Shown: positions 7,140 to 14,107 of the stretch, piece after piece
Numbering within the stretch: the first letter of the stretch is position 1
Layout of the letters: each line of letters opens with the position of its first letter
Assembly (NCBI GenBank): GCA_902776515.1
Contig: CACYQE010000011.1
Location: 1-28,378 of the forward strand
Length of the DNA: 28,378 nt
Direction: 5' to 3'
Source of the DNA: an uncultured Pseudomonadota bacterium
GTDB taxonomy: Bacteria; Pseudomonadota; Alphaproteobacteria; Rs-D84
The notes under the pieces: model-generated
Told to the model about the DNA's origin: nothing
Databases searched by the model: none
The model's input: the letters and a program-made list of their open reading frames with translations, nothing else
Made by a program: the position numbers and the translations under genes

Positions 7140-7168
7140 AATCCCCCATCGTATCGGGGGATTTTTTT
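7140..7168 (+). terminator. Rho-independent terminator after the orphan fragment
   Basis: AATCCCCC (7140-7147) pairs with GGGGGATT (7156-7163) across an 8-nt loop, followed by a T-run. It isolates the tRNA/repeat region from the Slam-like gene. Confidence 0.85.
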
Positions 7169-7217
7169 ATGGTAATAATATTTATTATTGCTATGGTATA
7201 TAACGCAAAAACAAACA

Positions 7218-8663
7218 ATGAAACGAATTTTTACAACTTTATTTTTATCGTTTTTCTTTGTGTGTGAGCAAGGAACAAAATCTTTGTGGGCCCAAGAACA
7301 TGCCCCGTTAGTAGTAGAAAGTTCTTATATGGATTACGTGAAATCTGAACCACAACGAAACAAACACCCAAAAGAACAAGAAGAGAAAGGGAACAAAACC
7401 ATCACAATGTCAACACTGGATGCAATAAAACTTGCCGGGCGTTTGGTTGATGCCGGGGATTTTGAGCATGCAACACAAATTTTGACAATGATGCCAAAAA
7501 CTAACAGTTTACCAATAGAAATAGAACGTTGGTATTTGTTGGCACAAATAGAACAACGCAAGGGCAATATTGACGAAGCAATTAAAATATATCGCAAAAT
7601 ACTGGACGACCAACCAGATTTAGCAAAGGTTCGTTATGAACTGGCTTTGTGTTACATGGCAAAGCACCAATGGTATCGTGCTGATTACCATTTACGTCTT
7701 GCATTGGCAGGGAAAAATATTCCCGATAACGTCAAACAAAGAATGATGTATTTACGATATATCGCACGCCAAAACAAACGGTGGAATTTATGGTTCAATT
7801 TCGGTGCCGCACCTGATAACAATATCAACCAGGCCTCGGGTGGTGAAGAATACATTATAAACGAGTGGGGAAAATTTAAACGCAATTTACCAAAACCAGA
7901 AAAAGCAATCGGTTATAATTTTACGCTGGGCGGGAATTATGAATTTGTATTAAACAATAACTGGCGTTGGAAAAATGAAGCCAATGTTTACACAAATATT
8001 TATAACAAACATAAATTTGATGACTTGTATTTATCTGGGGCAACCGGCCCACGTTATATATGGGAACGTGGTGACGTATGGACCGCCGCAATTGCAAGTC
8101 GCAGATGGTATGGTTGGGATAAATATAATTGGGCGATTGGTGGGAAAATAGATTCTCATTACGATTGGACACGTAAAATAACATCGGGTTTAACATTGCG
8201 TATATTGGACAACACATACGATGAATATGGCGATTATATGGACGGTCAAACATACGGTATTTCCACGTATACAAGTTACTCTTTTGATGCTTCGAAATAC
8301 ATCGTTGTTTCGGGTAGTGTTGACCGTGATACCGCCAAAAATGATATCTATGCAAACTGGCGATACACCACAGGACTGGGGTTTGGTGCAGAAATACCGT
8401 GGGGGTTCAGCCTGTATTTAGATTCTTCTTTTTATTGGACAAATTATGATGGCGAACGTTGGGCGGTCAAAAATCATAAATTCACAGAAATAGCAGAACG
8501 TAATTTTACACAAAGATACAGCATATCTTTATCTAATAACAAGATAGATATCTGGGGATTTGTCCCAACATTTACGTTCAGTTACACTAAACGTGATTCC
8601 AACATCCATTCGCGGGAATATGAAAAATGGACAACCGAATTTACTATGCGACAACGGTTTTAA
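7218..8663 (+). CDS. Slam-like outer-membrane protein (TPR domain plus DUF560 beta-barrel)
   Basis: This 481-residue protein starts with a signal peptide (KRIFTTLFLSFFFVCEQG...LWAQ). A periplasmic helical part (about 65-170) contains TPR-like repeats, including IERWYLLAQIEQRKGNIDEA and DLAKVRYELALCYMAKHQWY. From about 195 (WNLWFNFGAAPDNNINQAS) to the C-terminus it forms a large barrel of Tyr/Trp-rich strands ending in MRQRF, with a terminal Phe for BAM. TPR followed by a DUF560 barrel is the architecture of surface lipoprotein assembly modulators (Slam), which move specific lipoproteins to the cell surface. The start at 7218 begins the signal peptide; an in-frame codon at 7188 is less likely. 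No Shine-Dalgarno sequence is evident, and a TATAAC lies at 7199-7204. Candidate clients are the lipoproteins at 8685-9716 and 5198-5752, by proximity only. Confidence 0.8.
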   Translation: MKRIFTTLFLSFFFVCEQGTKSLWAQEHAPLVVESSYMDYVKSEPQRNKHPKEQEEKGNKTITMSTLDAIKLAGRLVDAGDFEHATQILTMMPKTNSLPIEIERWYLLAQIEQRKGNIDEAIKIYRKILDDQPDLAKVRYELALCYMAKHQWYRADYHLRLALAGKNIPDNVKQRMMYLRYIARQNKRWNLWFNFGAAPDNNINQASGGEEYIINEWGKFKRNLPKPEKAIGYNFTLGGNYEFVLNNNWRWKNEANVYTNIYNKHKFDDLYLSGATGPRYIWERGDVWTAAIASRRWYGWDKYNWAIGGKIDSHYDWTRKITSGLTLRILDNTYDEYGDYMDGQTYGISTYTSYSFDASKYIVVSGSVDRDTAKNDIYANWRYTTGLGFGAEIPWGFSLYLDSSFYWTNYDGERWAVKNHKFTEIAERNFTQRYSISLSNNKIDIWGFVPTFTFSYTKRDSNIHSREYEKWTTEFTMRQRF

Positions 8664-8684
8664 TAAAAATCCCCATATCTACTT

Positions 8685-9716
8685 TTATCTATTATTTGTC
8701 TTTTCTGCTCTTTTACGCGATTCCGTTGCCATTTTATGTGCATATGAAATATTTTCTAGTGTTTCTGCTATAAAATTACCCATGGCCTCACCGGTGTTAT
8801 CTATATTTTCTGCTTCACCGTATCGTTCTTTTTCTGCCTTGATACGCTGTTTTTCTATTTTTTGTTCACATTTCATAAACAAGTTATTAAACTCATTTTT
8901 CTTTGAATATGGTAATTCTCCTTTTTCGTAAATATAAAGTATATTTTGGTAATTAACTTTTTTATATGTTTCATGTGCAAAACAAACACATTCTTTTCCT
9001 ACATTTCCATAATGTTCGTTACTACAAAAATTGTATAATACATTAATGGCATTTAATATCGTGACATTTTTCGTGTTTTTATCACAAAAATCACCATAAC
9101 GATTATAACAATAATCCCCATCATATTTACCAAGTATTGTATTATTTGCTGTTATTAATTCATTTGGGGTAAATTCTAATAAAAAAACTTCTGTGTACTC
9201 TGATTTTGGCAATGGATAAATTTGTTTTATTTTATTTTTAACTTCTTGGGCTAAATCTTTACCTTCGTAATAATAAAAAATATGATCATATTTATCTGAA
9301 GCTTCACACGGTGGTAAATCCTGGTATACTTGGGTCAAACACTGATTTTCCTTAAATATATCGAAAAAACCACCATATTTTTTAAGACAATACTGATATT
9401 TTTCTTCGCTTATATCCGTACAACTATACGTTTTTATTATAGATGTATCTATTCCATATATTTTATCTATATCAGTAGCATCGTTTTTATTTAATCCAAA
9501 AATATGTATAATTTCAGCTAAGTCATCACTGGTCGGATTTCGCAGTCCCACAAAGTTGTTTAATTCGACAATCTTATCACAACCAGACGCCACAGCTTTA
9601 TTTGATAATTCTAATTGTTTTTTTACATTCTCTTCATCTTGTAAAAACTCTTGTTTTGTAAGACCGCCGCATCCACACAAAACGAACAACATAACTATGC
9701 TTAATGTCTTTCTCAT
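8685..9716 (-). CDS. Large cysteine-containing lipoprotein of unknown function
   Basis: This protein has 343 residues. A short lipoprotein signal peptide ends in L13-C14-G15-C16, so acylation at C16 is likely. The mature part is mainly helical and charged, with many Tyr and Lys residues and about ten further cysteines suggestive of periplasmic disulfides. Residues about 280-343 are highly charged and coiled-coil-like (KCEQKIEKQRIKAEKERYGE). I do not recognise a domain. Its start at 9716 lies just after the stop of the glycosylase-like gene, with AAAAGG upstream, so it belongs to that cassette. It converges on the Slam-like gene, whose end is only about 20 nt away. The region is visibly more AT-rich than neighbouring housekeeping genes, which fits acquired DNA. 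It may be a Slam client, but this is conjecture. Confidence 0.75.
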   Translation of the reverse strand: MRKTLSIVMLFVLCGCGGLTKQEFLQDEENVKKQLELSNKAVASGCDKIVELNNFVGLRNPTSDDLAEIIHIFGLNKNDATDIDKIYGIDTSIIKTYSCTDISEEKYQYCLKKYGGFFDIFKENQCLTQVYQDLPPCEASDKYDHIFYYYEGKDLAQEVKNKIKQIYPLPKSEYTEVFLLEFTPNELITANNTILGKYDGDYCYNRYGDFCDKNTKNVTILNAINVLYNFCSNEHYGNVGKECVCFAHETYKKVNYQNILYIYEKGELPYSKKNEFNNLFMKCEQKIEKQRIKAEKERYGEAENIDNTGEAMGNFIAETLENISYAHKMATESRKRAEKTNNR

Positions 9717-9717
9717 T

Positions 9718-10167
9718 TTATTTCCTTTTCAAGATATTGTTCCACTGTTGACTTTTTATTTCGAACGAGACTGGTAATGCAGGGCTGCTTGATGGCAAGA
9801 TTTGTTTTTCAGATACTATTAAATCAATATGCTGTTCTTGAATAGCCCTCAAAAAATACTTATAGGCTTTTTTCCCATTAAAAAATATCCGTTTGTCTTT
9901 TAACAAAGACATATCGTTATATTTTTCATTTTTGATGTTTTTATCCAAACTTCCATTTCGTTCACAAGATTCAATTACATCCCATAACCCGATATTTAAT
10001 TTTTTCAACCCATTAAAATCATGGTATTCTAATCCAAGCAATCGCCAAAATTGATTACGATTATCAGAATAATATGCTTTGGCACACAACGACAACTCGC
10101 CCGGGAAAGTCCCCAAAATAACAATTTCAGCATTTTTAAGATTAAAGCTATCTAATCCACACTTCAT
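9718..10167 (-). CDS. DNA-deoxyinosine (hypoxanthine) glycosylase-like protein, UDG superfamily
   Basis: This protein has 149 residues. Motif 1, IVILGTFPGELSL (15-27), is followed by AYYSDNRNQFWRLLG, the form seen in family-6 uracil/hypoxanthine glycosylases (GSFP...YYxxxxNxFW). GLWDVIESCERNGSLD and IFFNGKKAYKYF are further conserved blocks. LPSSSPA is the C-terminal loop that in the family carries the SPS/T motif for DNA intercalation. The enzyme family removes deaminated bases (hypoxanthine, sometimes uracil) from DNA and starts base-excision repair. It is slightly shorter than the usual 160-170 residues. The start at 10167 has AGAGAG upstream. It sits between a superinfection-immunity-like gene and a lipoprotein gene in an AT-rich cassette, so a role on invading or modified DNA is possible but unproven. 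Confidence 0.8.
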   Translation of the reverse strand: MKCGLDSFNLKNAEIVILGTFPGELSLCAKAYYSDNRNQFWRLLGLEYHDFNGLKKLNIGLWDVIESCERNGSLDKNIKNEKYNDMSLLKDKRIFFNGKKAYKYFLRAIQEQHIDLIVSEKQILPSSSPALPVSFEIKSQQWNNILKRK

Positions 10168-10181
10168 ATTTCTCTCTTTTA

Positions 10182-10352
10182 TTACTTTGTTGATTTACCT
10201 GTATTACAAGCCATAACTAATGCTATAATCCAGCCAATAATGGTTACTCCTAATAACAAATTCACAATGATTGCCCCCACTCTATTTACACATTTGGTAT
10301 TCATAACAGCGATAAAACTTGGTATCAGATAAATAATCAAAAAAATAAACAT
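10182..10352 (-). CDS. Superinfection-immunity-like two-TM small protein
   Basis: This 56-residue protein is too short for usual ORF cut-offs. It has a first membrane segment (FIFLIIYLIPSFIAVM), a short polar loop (NTKCVNRV) and a second segment (IVNLLLGVTIIGWIIALVMA). The second segment with its NLLLGxTxIGWIxALxxA pattern is the signature of the superinfection immunity protein family (phage T4 Imm-like). That family sits in the inner membrane and can block DNA injection by a second phage; many bacterial homologues have no tested role. Translation starts at the ATG at 10352, preceded by AAAGGGTG. The stop lies 14 nt before the glycosylase start, so the genes are co-transcribed. The family match comes from the pattern alone. 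Confidence 0.78.
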   Translation of the reverse strand: MFIFLIIYLIPSFIAVMNTKCVNRVGAIIVNLLLGVTIIGWIIALVMACNTGKSTK

Positions 10353-10378
10353 AACTACACCCTTTATTAAAATAATTA

Positions 10379-10400
10379 TTCCCTGTTGAAAACCAGGGAA
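10379..10400. terminator. Intergenic hairpin inside the accessory cassette
   Basis: TTCCCTG (10379-10385) pairs with CAGGGAA (10394-10400) over an 8-nt loop. The T-rich side is on the plus strand, and the minus-strand exit is only AT-rich. It may partly attenuate transcription between the two small membrane-protein genes. Confidence 0.4.
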
Positions 10401-10406
10401 TTGTTT

Positions 10407-10619
10407 TTATTTTCGATTTGAATTTGTGATGATATTGATAACATACACTACCGGGATTAATATAAAAAACATTCCGCCCATACACCACATAAGATTTTCT
10501 AAAAGTTCTTTCATAAAAAATCGGTTATCCATATTAACGTATAGAATTAACAAAGAAATAAGAAAAAATAATGAGCAACCTGCCACAACTTCAAAAATAT
10601 GTTTAAATGATTTTTCCAT
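10407..10619 (-). CDS. Small two-TM membrane protein, unknown
   Basis: This 70-residue protein has two hydrophobic helices (about 12-29, VAGCSLFFLISLLILYV, and about 44-63, WCMGGMFFILIPVVYVINII). An acidic/amphipathic link (DNRFFMKELLENLM) separates them. I recognise no family. AAAAGGATGGAGT upstream of 10619 is a convincing ribosome binding site. It is the first gene downstream of structured RNA element 1, and the superinfection-immunity-like gene follows it by about 55 nt. It may be a partner of that protein, but its function is unknown. Confidence 0.7.
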   Translation of the reverse strand: MEKSFKHIFEVVAGCSLFFLISLLILYVNMDNRFFMKELLENLMWCMGGMFFILIPVVYVINIITNSNRK

Positions 10620-10676
10620 ACTCCATCCTTTTGTTTTTGTGATTATCTTTTCTGTGATTTTTTATTTGCTTTTTTA

Positions 10677-10706
10677 AACAAAAAACCACCAAATCATAAG
10701 GTGGTT
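10677..10706 (-). terminator. Terminator hairpin of RNA element 1
   Basis: On the minus strand AACCACC pairs with GGTGGTT (10700-10706 with 10684-10690) across a 9-nt loop, followed directly by TTTT and a T-rich tail. The 5' arm overlaps the sequence that can alternatively pair with the GGTTGGAGG strand of the leader, so termination could be conditional. Confidence 0.75.
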
Positions 10707-10831
10707 GGAGGTTAGAAACAATCATCAAACAAATTGTGCGGTTTATTCAATATATTCACCGACCCTCCAACCATTTCTGATAACAGTTGGAGCATTTTAC
10801 GTCCGCGCAGACGGTTTGATATTAGGTTTCT
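10684..10831 (-). ncRNA. Structured RNA element, copy 1: multi-hairpin domain with attenuator-like 3' end
   Basis: Read on the minus strand, P1 (AGAAAC at 10826-10831 with GTTTCT at 10714-10719) closes a domain of four hairpins. P2 is CGTC-6-GACG (10800-10813). P3 is CTCCAAC with GTTGGAG (10786-10792 with 10765-10771). P4 is CGGT/ACCG (10739-10742 with 10758-10761) around the 15-nt loop GAATATATTGAATAA. P5 is CAAT/ATTG (10733-10736 with 10719-10722). After P1 comes CCTCCAACC (10703-10711), which can pair with the 3' strand of P3 in competition. It overlaps the 5' arm of a terminator hairpin. A homologous copy at 25665-25798 preserves all helices with base changes. A possible promoter lies at 10865-10894 (TTGCTT, 18 nt, TAATAT). 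It is located between the NlpD-like gene and the small-protein cassette. No known riboswitch class is recognised, and the ligand is unknown. Confidence 0.7.
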
Positions 10832-10912
10832 ACACCCAGAACCACTAATGATTCGTTTTGAATAATATTATTTGATGCTTAATAAAGCAAGCAAAAACAA
10901 TTTATTGAGATT

Positions 10913-12463
10913 TTACTTTTTTAAATAATTTACTGGATTATATGCTTTGGTTCCCTTGCGGATTTCAAAGTGTAATTGCGGTTTTGTAACCTTGCCCGTT
11001 TGACCAACAGAACCTATTTTATCCCCAACCTTTACACGTGCACCACGACGAACAGACATTGAATTCAAGTGTGCATATACCGTCATCCAACCACCTTCGT
11101 GCTGAATGATAACCAAATTCCCCATACCCTTGATTTCGTTCCCAGCGTATGCGACAACACCATTTTCCGCCGCTTTGACCGTTGTCCCAGATGCGGCACC
11201 AATGTTTATACCATCGTTAAACAAACCACCAGATTTCGCACCAAAATGCGACAACACCGTTCCACGAACAGGCCATGAAAACTTTGACGAAGAACGTGCC
11301 GCAATTTTTGGTTGTGTGGCCAAAGTTTTTTTTGATTCAGGTTTTGTTTTTTCACTAACTTTTTTGGTCTCTTGTTTTTTCTGAACCGGTTTTTTTGGAC
11401 TTTTTTCCGTATTCTTTTGAGCATTTTTTTCTGTCTTTTTTTGCTCTGGTGCTTTTACAGTTTGCTCCACTTTTTTCACATTGGTTTCTTTGTTTACAAT
11501 TTCTGGCACATCGGGGACACGTAAACTCTGACCGTTTTTCAATGTGAACGGTGCACGCAATCCATTCATAACAGCCAAATCATTAACAGGTATCGCATAT
11601 CTGCGTGAAACAGAATATAATGTATCACCCGCCGAAACGGTGATATTTTTAGTTTTAACCGCTTGTTTTGTTTCAACCTTGGCTTCCGTAATTACAGGTT
11701 TTTTATTTTCTGCCTTGGGTGCGGACACAACCGGTTTAGACTGTGAAACTTCACTTTTCTTGTTTTCGGCACTTTCCGATTTTTTTACATCTGGATTTTT
11801 TTGTTCCACAGGTTTACGTTCAGGGATAACTAAATCTTGGACTGGTTCGGCCGCGTTATTTTTAACGACAGGTTTAACCAACATCAACTCTTGTCCCGGA
11901 TGCAACACATAAGGTTCGGTTAAGTTGTTTATGGCGATTAATTCTTTAACCGCCGTATCATTTTCACGTGCCAAAGAATATAATGTATCGCCTTTTTTAA
12001 CGATTATTTTATCGGATTTTATTTTTTCTTTTTTGATTTGCTGGACGGTCTGTTCAACCCTGCGTTCAGGTATATTCAATACATCATCTGGTGTTTTTTC
12101 TTTCACCAAGACCTGTTCTGATTCTGTAACAGGTTCTTTTTTACTTTCTACTTTCGTCTCTGGTTGTGGTGTTTCTTCTGGGGCATTAGTTGGCAAAACA
12201 TAATCCGATGCATTTGCATAATTCACATAATCATTTGTCGCATTTGTTCCATACAAATCAGGCGATTCGTATACACCATAATCCGTCACAGCAGAATTAT
12301 AAATTTCTGGTTCTGTTTCAGGGTCCGCCAACAGAGCCGGATATCGTTCAGAAATAAAATCACCAACACTGTCGGGCAACGAAGAAATCTTGGGTTCCAA
12401 ATCACATGCAGAAAACATGAACCCAACAGCACAGACTAAAAAAAATAAAAGGTATTTTTTCAC
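10913..12463 (-). CDS. NlpD-like lipoprotein with two LysM domains and a degenerate M23/LytM domain
   Basis: This protein has 516 residues. The lipoprotein signal peptide ends F17-S18-A19-C20. LysM domains at about 152-197 and 272-317 (KKGDTLYSLA, SAGDTLYSVS) bind peptidoglycan. They are separated by long Lys/Glu/Pro-rich linkers. A C-terminal M23 domain spans about 396-514 (SWPVRGTVLSHFG ... LHFEIR). The first zinc motif HxxxD is replaced by N416-D-G-I-N420, while H464 (YAHL) and H498 remain. As in NlpD and EnvC, it is therefore probably a non-catalytic activator of cell-wall amidases during septum splitting. The start codon is GTG at 12463. A TATAAT lies only 6 nt upstream with no Shine-Dalgarno, so the mRNA may be leaderless. 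The gene follows tatC, consistent with Tat-exported amidases as partners. Its 3' end precedes RNA element 1. Confidence 0.88.
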   Translation of the reverse strand: MKKYLLFFLVCAVGFMFSACDLEPKISSLPDSVGDFISERYPALLADPETEPEIYNSAVTDYGVYESPDLYGTNATNDYVNYANASDYVLPTNAPEETPQPETKVESKKEPVTESEQVLVKEKTPDDVLNIPERRVEQTVQQIKKEKIKSDKIIVKKGDTLYSLARENDTAVKELIAINNLTEPYVLHPGQELMLVKPVVKNNAAEPVQDLVIPERKPVEQKNPDVKKSESAENKKSEVSQSKPVVSAPKAENKKPVITEAKVETKQAVKTKNITVSAGDTLYSVSRRYAIPVNDLAVMNGLRAPFTLKNGQSLRVPDVPEIVNKETNVKKVEQTVKAPEQKKTEKNAQKNTEKSPKKPVQKKQETKKVSEKTKPESKKTLATQPKIAARSSSKFSWPVRGTVLSHFGAKSGGLFNDGINIGAASGTTVKAAENGVVAYAGNEIKGMGNLVIIQHEGGWMTVYAHLNSMSVRRGARVKVGDKIGSVGQTGKVTKPQLHFEIRKGTKAYNPVNYLKK

Positions 12464-12469
12464 ACGACA

Positions 12470-12475
12470 ATTATA
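12470..12475 (-). promoter_or_regulatory. -10 box directly before the NlpD-like gene
   Basis: A perfect TATAAT on the minus strand ends 6 nt before the GTG start at 12463. The best -35 candidate (TTTATT, 12493-12498) is weak. Transcription would begin at or next to the start codon. Confidence 0.45.
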
Positions 12476-12510
12476 TCATAAAAAAGCCCTAAAATAAAAC
12501 GGTATCGACG

Positions 12511-13215
12511 TTATTTTTTCATAAATAAAATGCTTAATTCAAACAGCCCCCACATAGGCAAAGCCAATAAAATTTGCGATACTATATCCGGTGGGGTTAA
12601 AATCGCAGCAGCAATTACTATTATCACAATCGCGTAACGCCGCATTTTTACAACACGTTCACGTGATAAAATCCCTACCCTGTTCAATAACACCAACACC
12701 AATGGCAATTGAAAAGCCAAACCAAAAACCTTTAACAAACCAATTGAAAAACCAATGTAATCACGAACCGCCGGCATAACCAATGCAGGAACCGGTGACG
12801 ATTCATTTAACTCAATAAAAAAACCAAAAACAGTCGGAAACAAAACATAAAAAGCAAACGCCGCCCCTGTTAAAAACAACAATGGTGACAACACAAAAAT
12901 AGGAACAATGAAACGCCGCTCGTTCTGATGCAGTCCCGGACTAATAAATGCCCAAATTTGCCATAATGCAACAGGCACAGTTAACAACAAAGCAACCAAT
13001 AATGCCAAGGATAACTGTATCATCAAACCATCCGTCAATCCCGTATAAAGCAACCGACCATTTCCCCATACATTTAATAAAGGTGCAGTTAAAAATTCCA
13101 AAATATATGGTGCGACAAACCAACCTGCACAAAATGCAACCAGGAAAAAAACCACAGAAAATAAAATGCGGCGACGTAACTCGGAAAAATGTTCCATCAA
13201 TGTCATTTTTTTCAT
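12511..13215 (-). CDS. tatC: Sec-independent translocase subunit TatC
   Basis: TatC is the twin-arginine signal receptor in the inner membrane. The 234-residue protein has six hydrophobic segments. The N-terminal MEHFSELRRRILFSVVFF is the TatC hallmark that helps bind signal peptides. FISPGLHQNERRFIVPIF (about 90-107) and the later YAIVIIVIAAAILTPPDIVSQ are conserved family blocks. Its start overlaps the tatB stop as ATGA, so the two are translationally coupled. An internal ATG a few codons in would also be acceptable as the start. tatA is not here but at 21490-21720. Confidence 0.95.
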   Translation of the reverse strand: MKKMTLMEHFSELRRRILFSVVFFLVAFCAGWFVAPYILEFLTAPLLNVWGNGRLLYTGLTDGLMIQLSLALLVALLLTVPVALWQIWAFISPGLHQNERRFIVPIFVLSPLLFLTGAAFAFYVLFPTVFGFFIELNESSPVPALVMPAVRDYIGFSIGLLKVFGLAFQLPLVLVLLNRVGILSRERVVKMRRYAIVIIVIAAAILTPPDIVSQILLALPMWGLFELSILFMKK

Positions 13216-13490
13216 TTCTTGGTCGCCCTGCCTTTGGATTTAGGTTTCTTGGTTGAAAAAGTATCCATTACATCTTGGGTTGTGCGTTGCATAATATCGT
13301 CCAACGGTTTTTCCAATTCTATTTGCTCTTTTATTTTTTCTGATGCATCTGTTATTCGCCAAATCATTGACCGAATAAACTTTACCACGCCCGCCAAGGC
13401 ACGTGCCACATCAGGCCAGTATCGCGTTGGTATAACCAGAATCGCAACCAATAATATTACTAAAAATTCTGCCCAACTTATTCCAAACAT
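13212..13490 (-). CDS. tatB: Sec-independent translocase subunit TatB
   Basis: This protein has 92 residues. An N-terminal membrane helix (MFGISWAEFLVILLVAILVI) is followed by a short hinge and an amphipathic helix (WPDVARALAGVVKFIRSMIW), then a charged tail. This is the TatA/B layout. The position directly upstream of tatC with an ATGA overlap and the Phe2-Gly3-Ile start favour TatB over TatA. The hinge PTRYWPDVA lacks the usual GPxRLP wording but keeps the Pro residues. TatB with TatC forms the substrate-binding complex. It lies 2 nt downstream of lolA in the same operon. Confidence 0.88.
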   Translation of the reverse strand: MFGISWAEFLVILLVAILVIPTRYWPDVARALAGVVKFIRSMIWRITDASEKIKEQIELEKPLDDIMQRTTQDVMDTFSTKKPKSKGRATKK

Positions 13491-13492
13491 TT

Positions 13493-14107
13493 TTAATCAT
13501 AAAAATCATCGCCACCACTGGTTGTAACCGTTTTATGACGTTGAATTTGAAAATAGTTTTTCCCAAAGTTTGTTTTTGTTTTAAGATTTTTAAATTGAAC
13601 ATCTGTCTTGTTACCGACCGCATCAAATATAGTCCAAGAATTCAGCCCCAACGGTTTTTTATTGAACGTTACGGTCATATTTCCCAACCCTTCTTGGCCA
13701 CGCAAATTCATCTTTAATGCAAACGTAGATTTACCATCAATCGTATCAATAACATTTATATCGGCATTTCTTAAATCTATTTTTTTTCTGATTAAAATTC
13801 CAGCCGGTGTACTGGTCAAAGGAACAGTTGTTATTTGGTCCAAAGATTTATCATAAAAATACAAATCAGAACCATCAGCCATCAATTGAACAGGCATATT
13901 TTTGTAATCTAAACGAACACGCCCAGGACGCAACATGGAAAAATTACCCTGCTCTTTCTTGCCGTTATTTGTTTGAACAAAATCACCCGTCAATCCGGTC
14001 ACAGAATTAAGATACTTTTCCGCATTTGCAACCAATCTGGAATCAACAGCCGCAAAAGACACGGATACATAAAAAACAGAAAACAACATTACACAAATAC
14101 GCTTCAT
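13493..14107 (-). CDS. lolA: Outer-membrane lipoprotein carrier protein LolA
   Basis: This 204-residue periplasmic protein has a signal peptide (KRICVMLFSVFYVSVSFA). The blocks SVTGLTGDFVQTN, GNFSMLRPGRVRLDY and DGSDLYFYDKSLDQITTVPL (about 80-98) are characteristic of LolA, which shuttles lipoproteins from LolCDE to LolB. Repeated strands form the hydrophobic half-barrel. Its start overlaps the upstream phosphoesterase stop as ATGA. The neighbouring lipoproteins (NlpD-like, secretin and others) are its expected clients. Confidence 0.9.
   Translation of the reverse strand: MKRICVMLFSVFYVSVSFAAVDSRLVANAEKYLNSVTGLTGDFVQTNNGKKEQGNFSMLRPGRVRLDYKNMPVQLMADGSDLYFYDKSLDQITTVPLTSTPAGILIRKKIDLRNADINVIDTIDGKSTFALKMNLRGQEGLGNMTVTFNKKPLGLNSWTIFDAVGNKTDVQFKNLKTKTNFGKNYFQIQRHKTVTTSGGDDFYD

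Noticed and set aside
10282..10488. Minus-strand 68-residue frame across the small-gene region
   Set aside because: It overlaps two better small genes in another frame that have ribosome binding sites and membrane-protein composition (10182-10352 and 10407-10619).
13212..13490. Annotating this gene as tatA
   Set aside because: It abuts tatC with an ATGA overlap, and a more typical TatA lies at 21490-21720.
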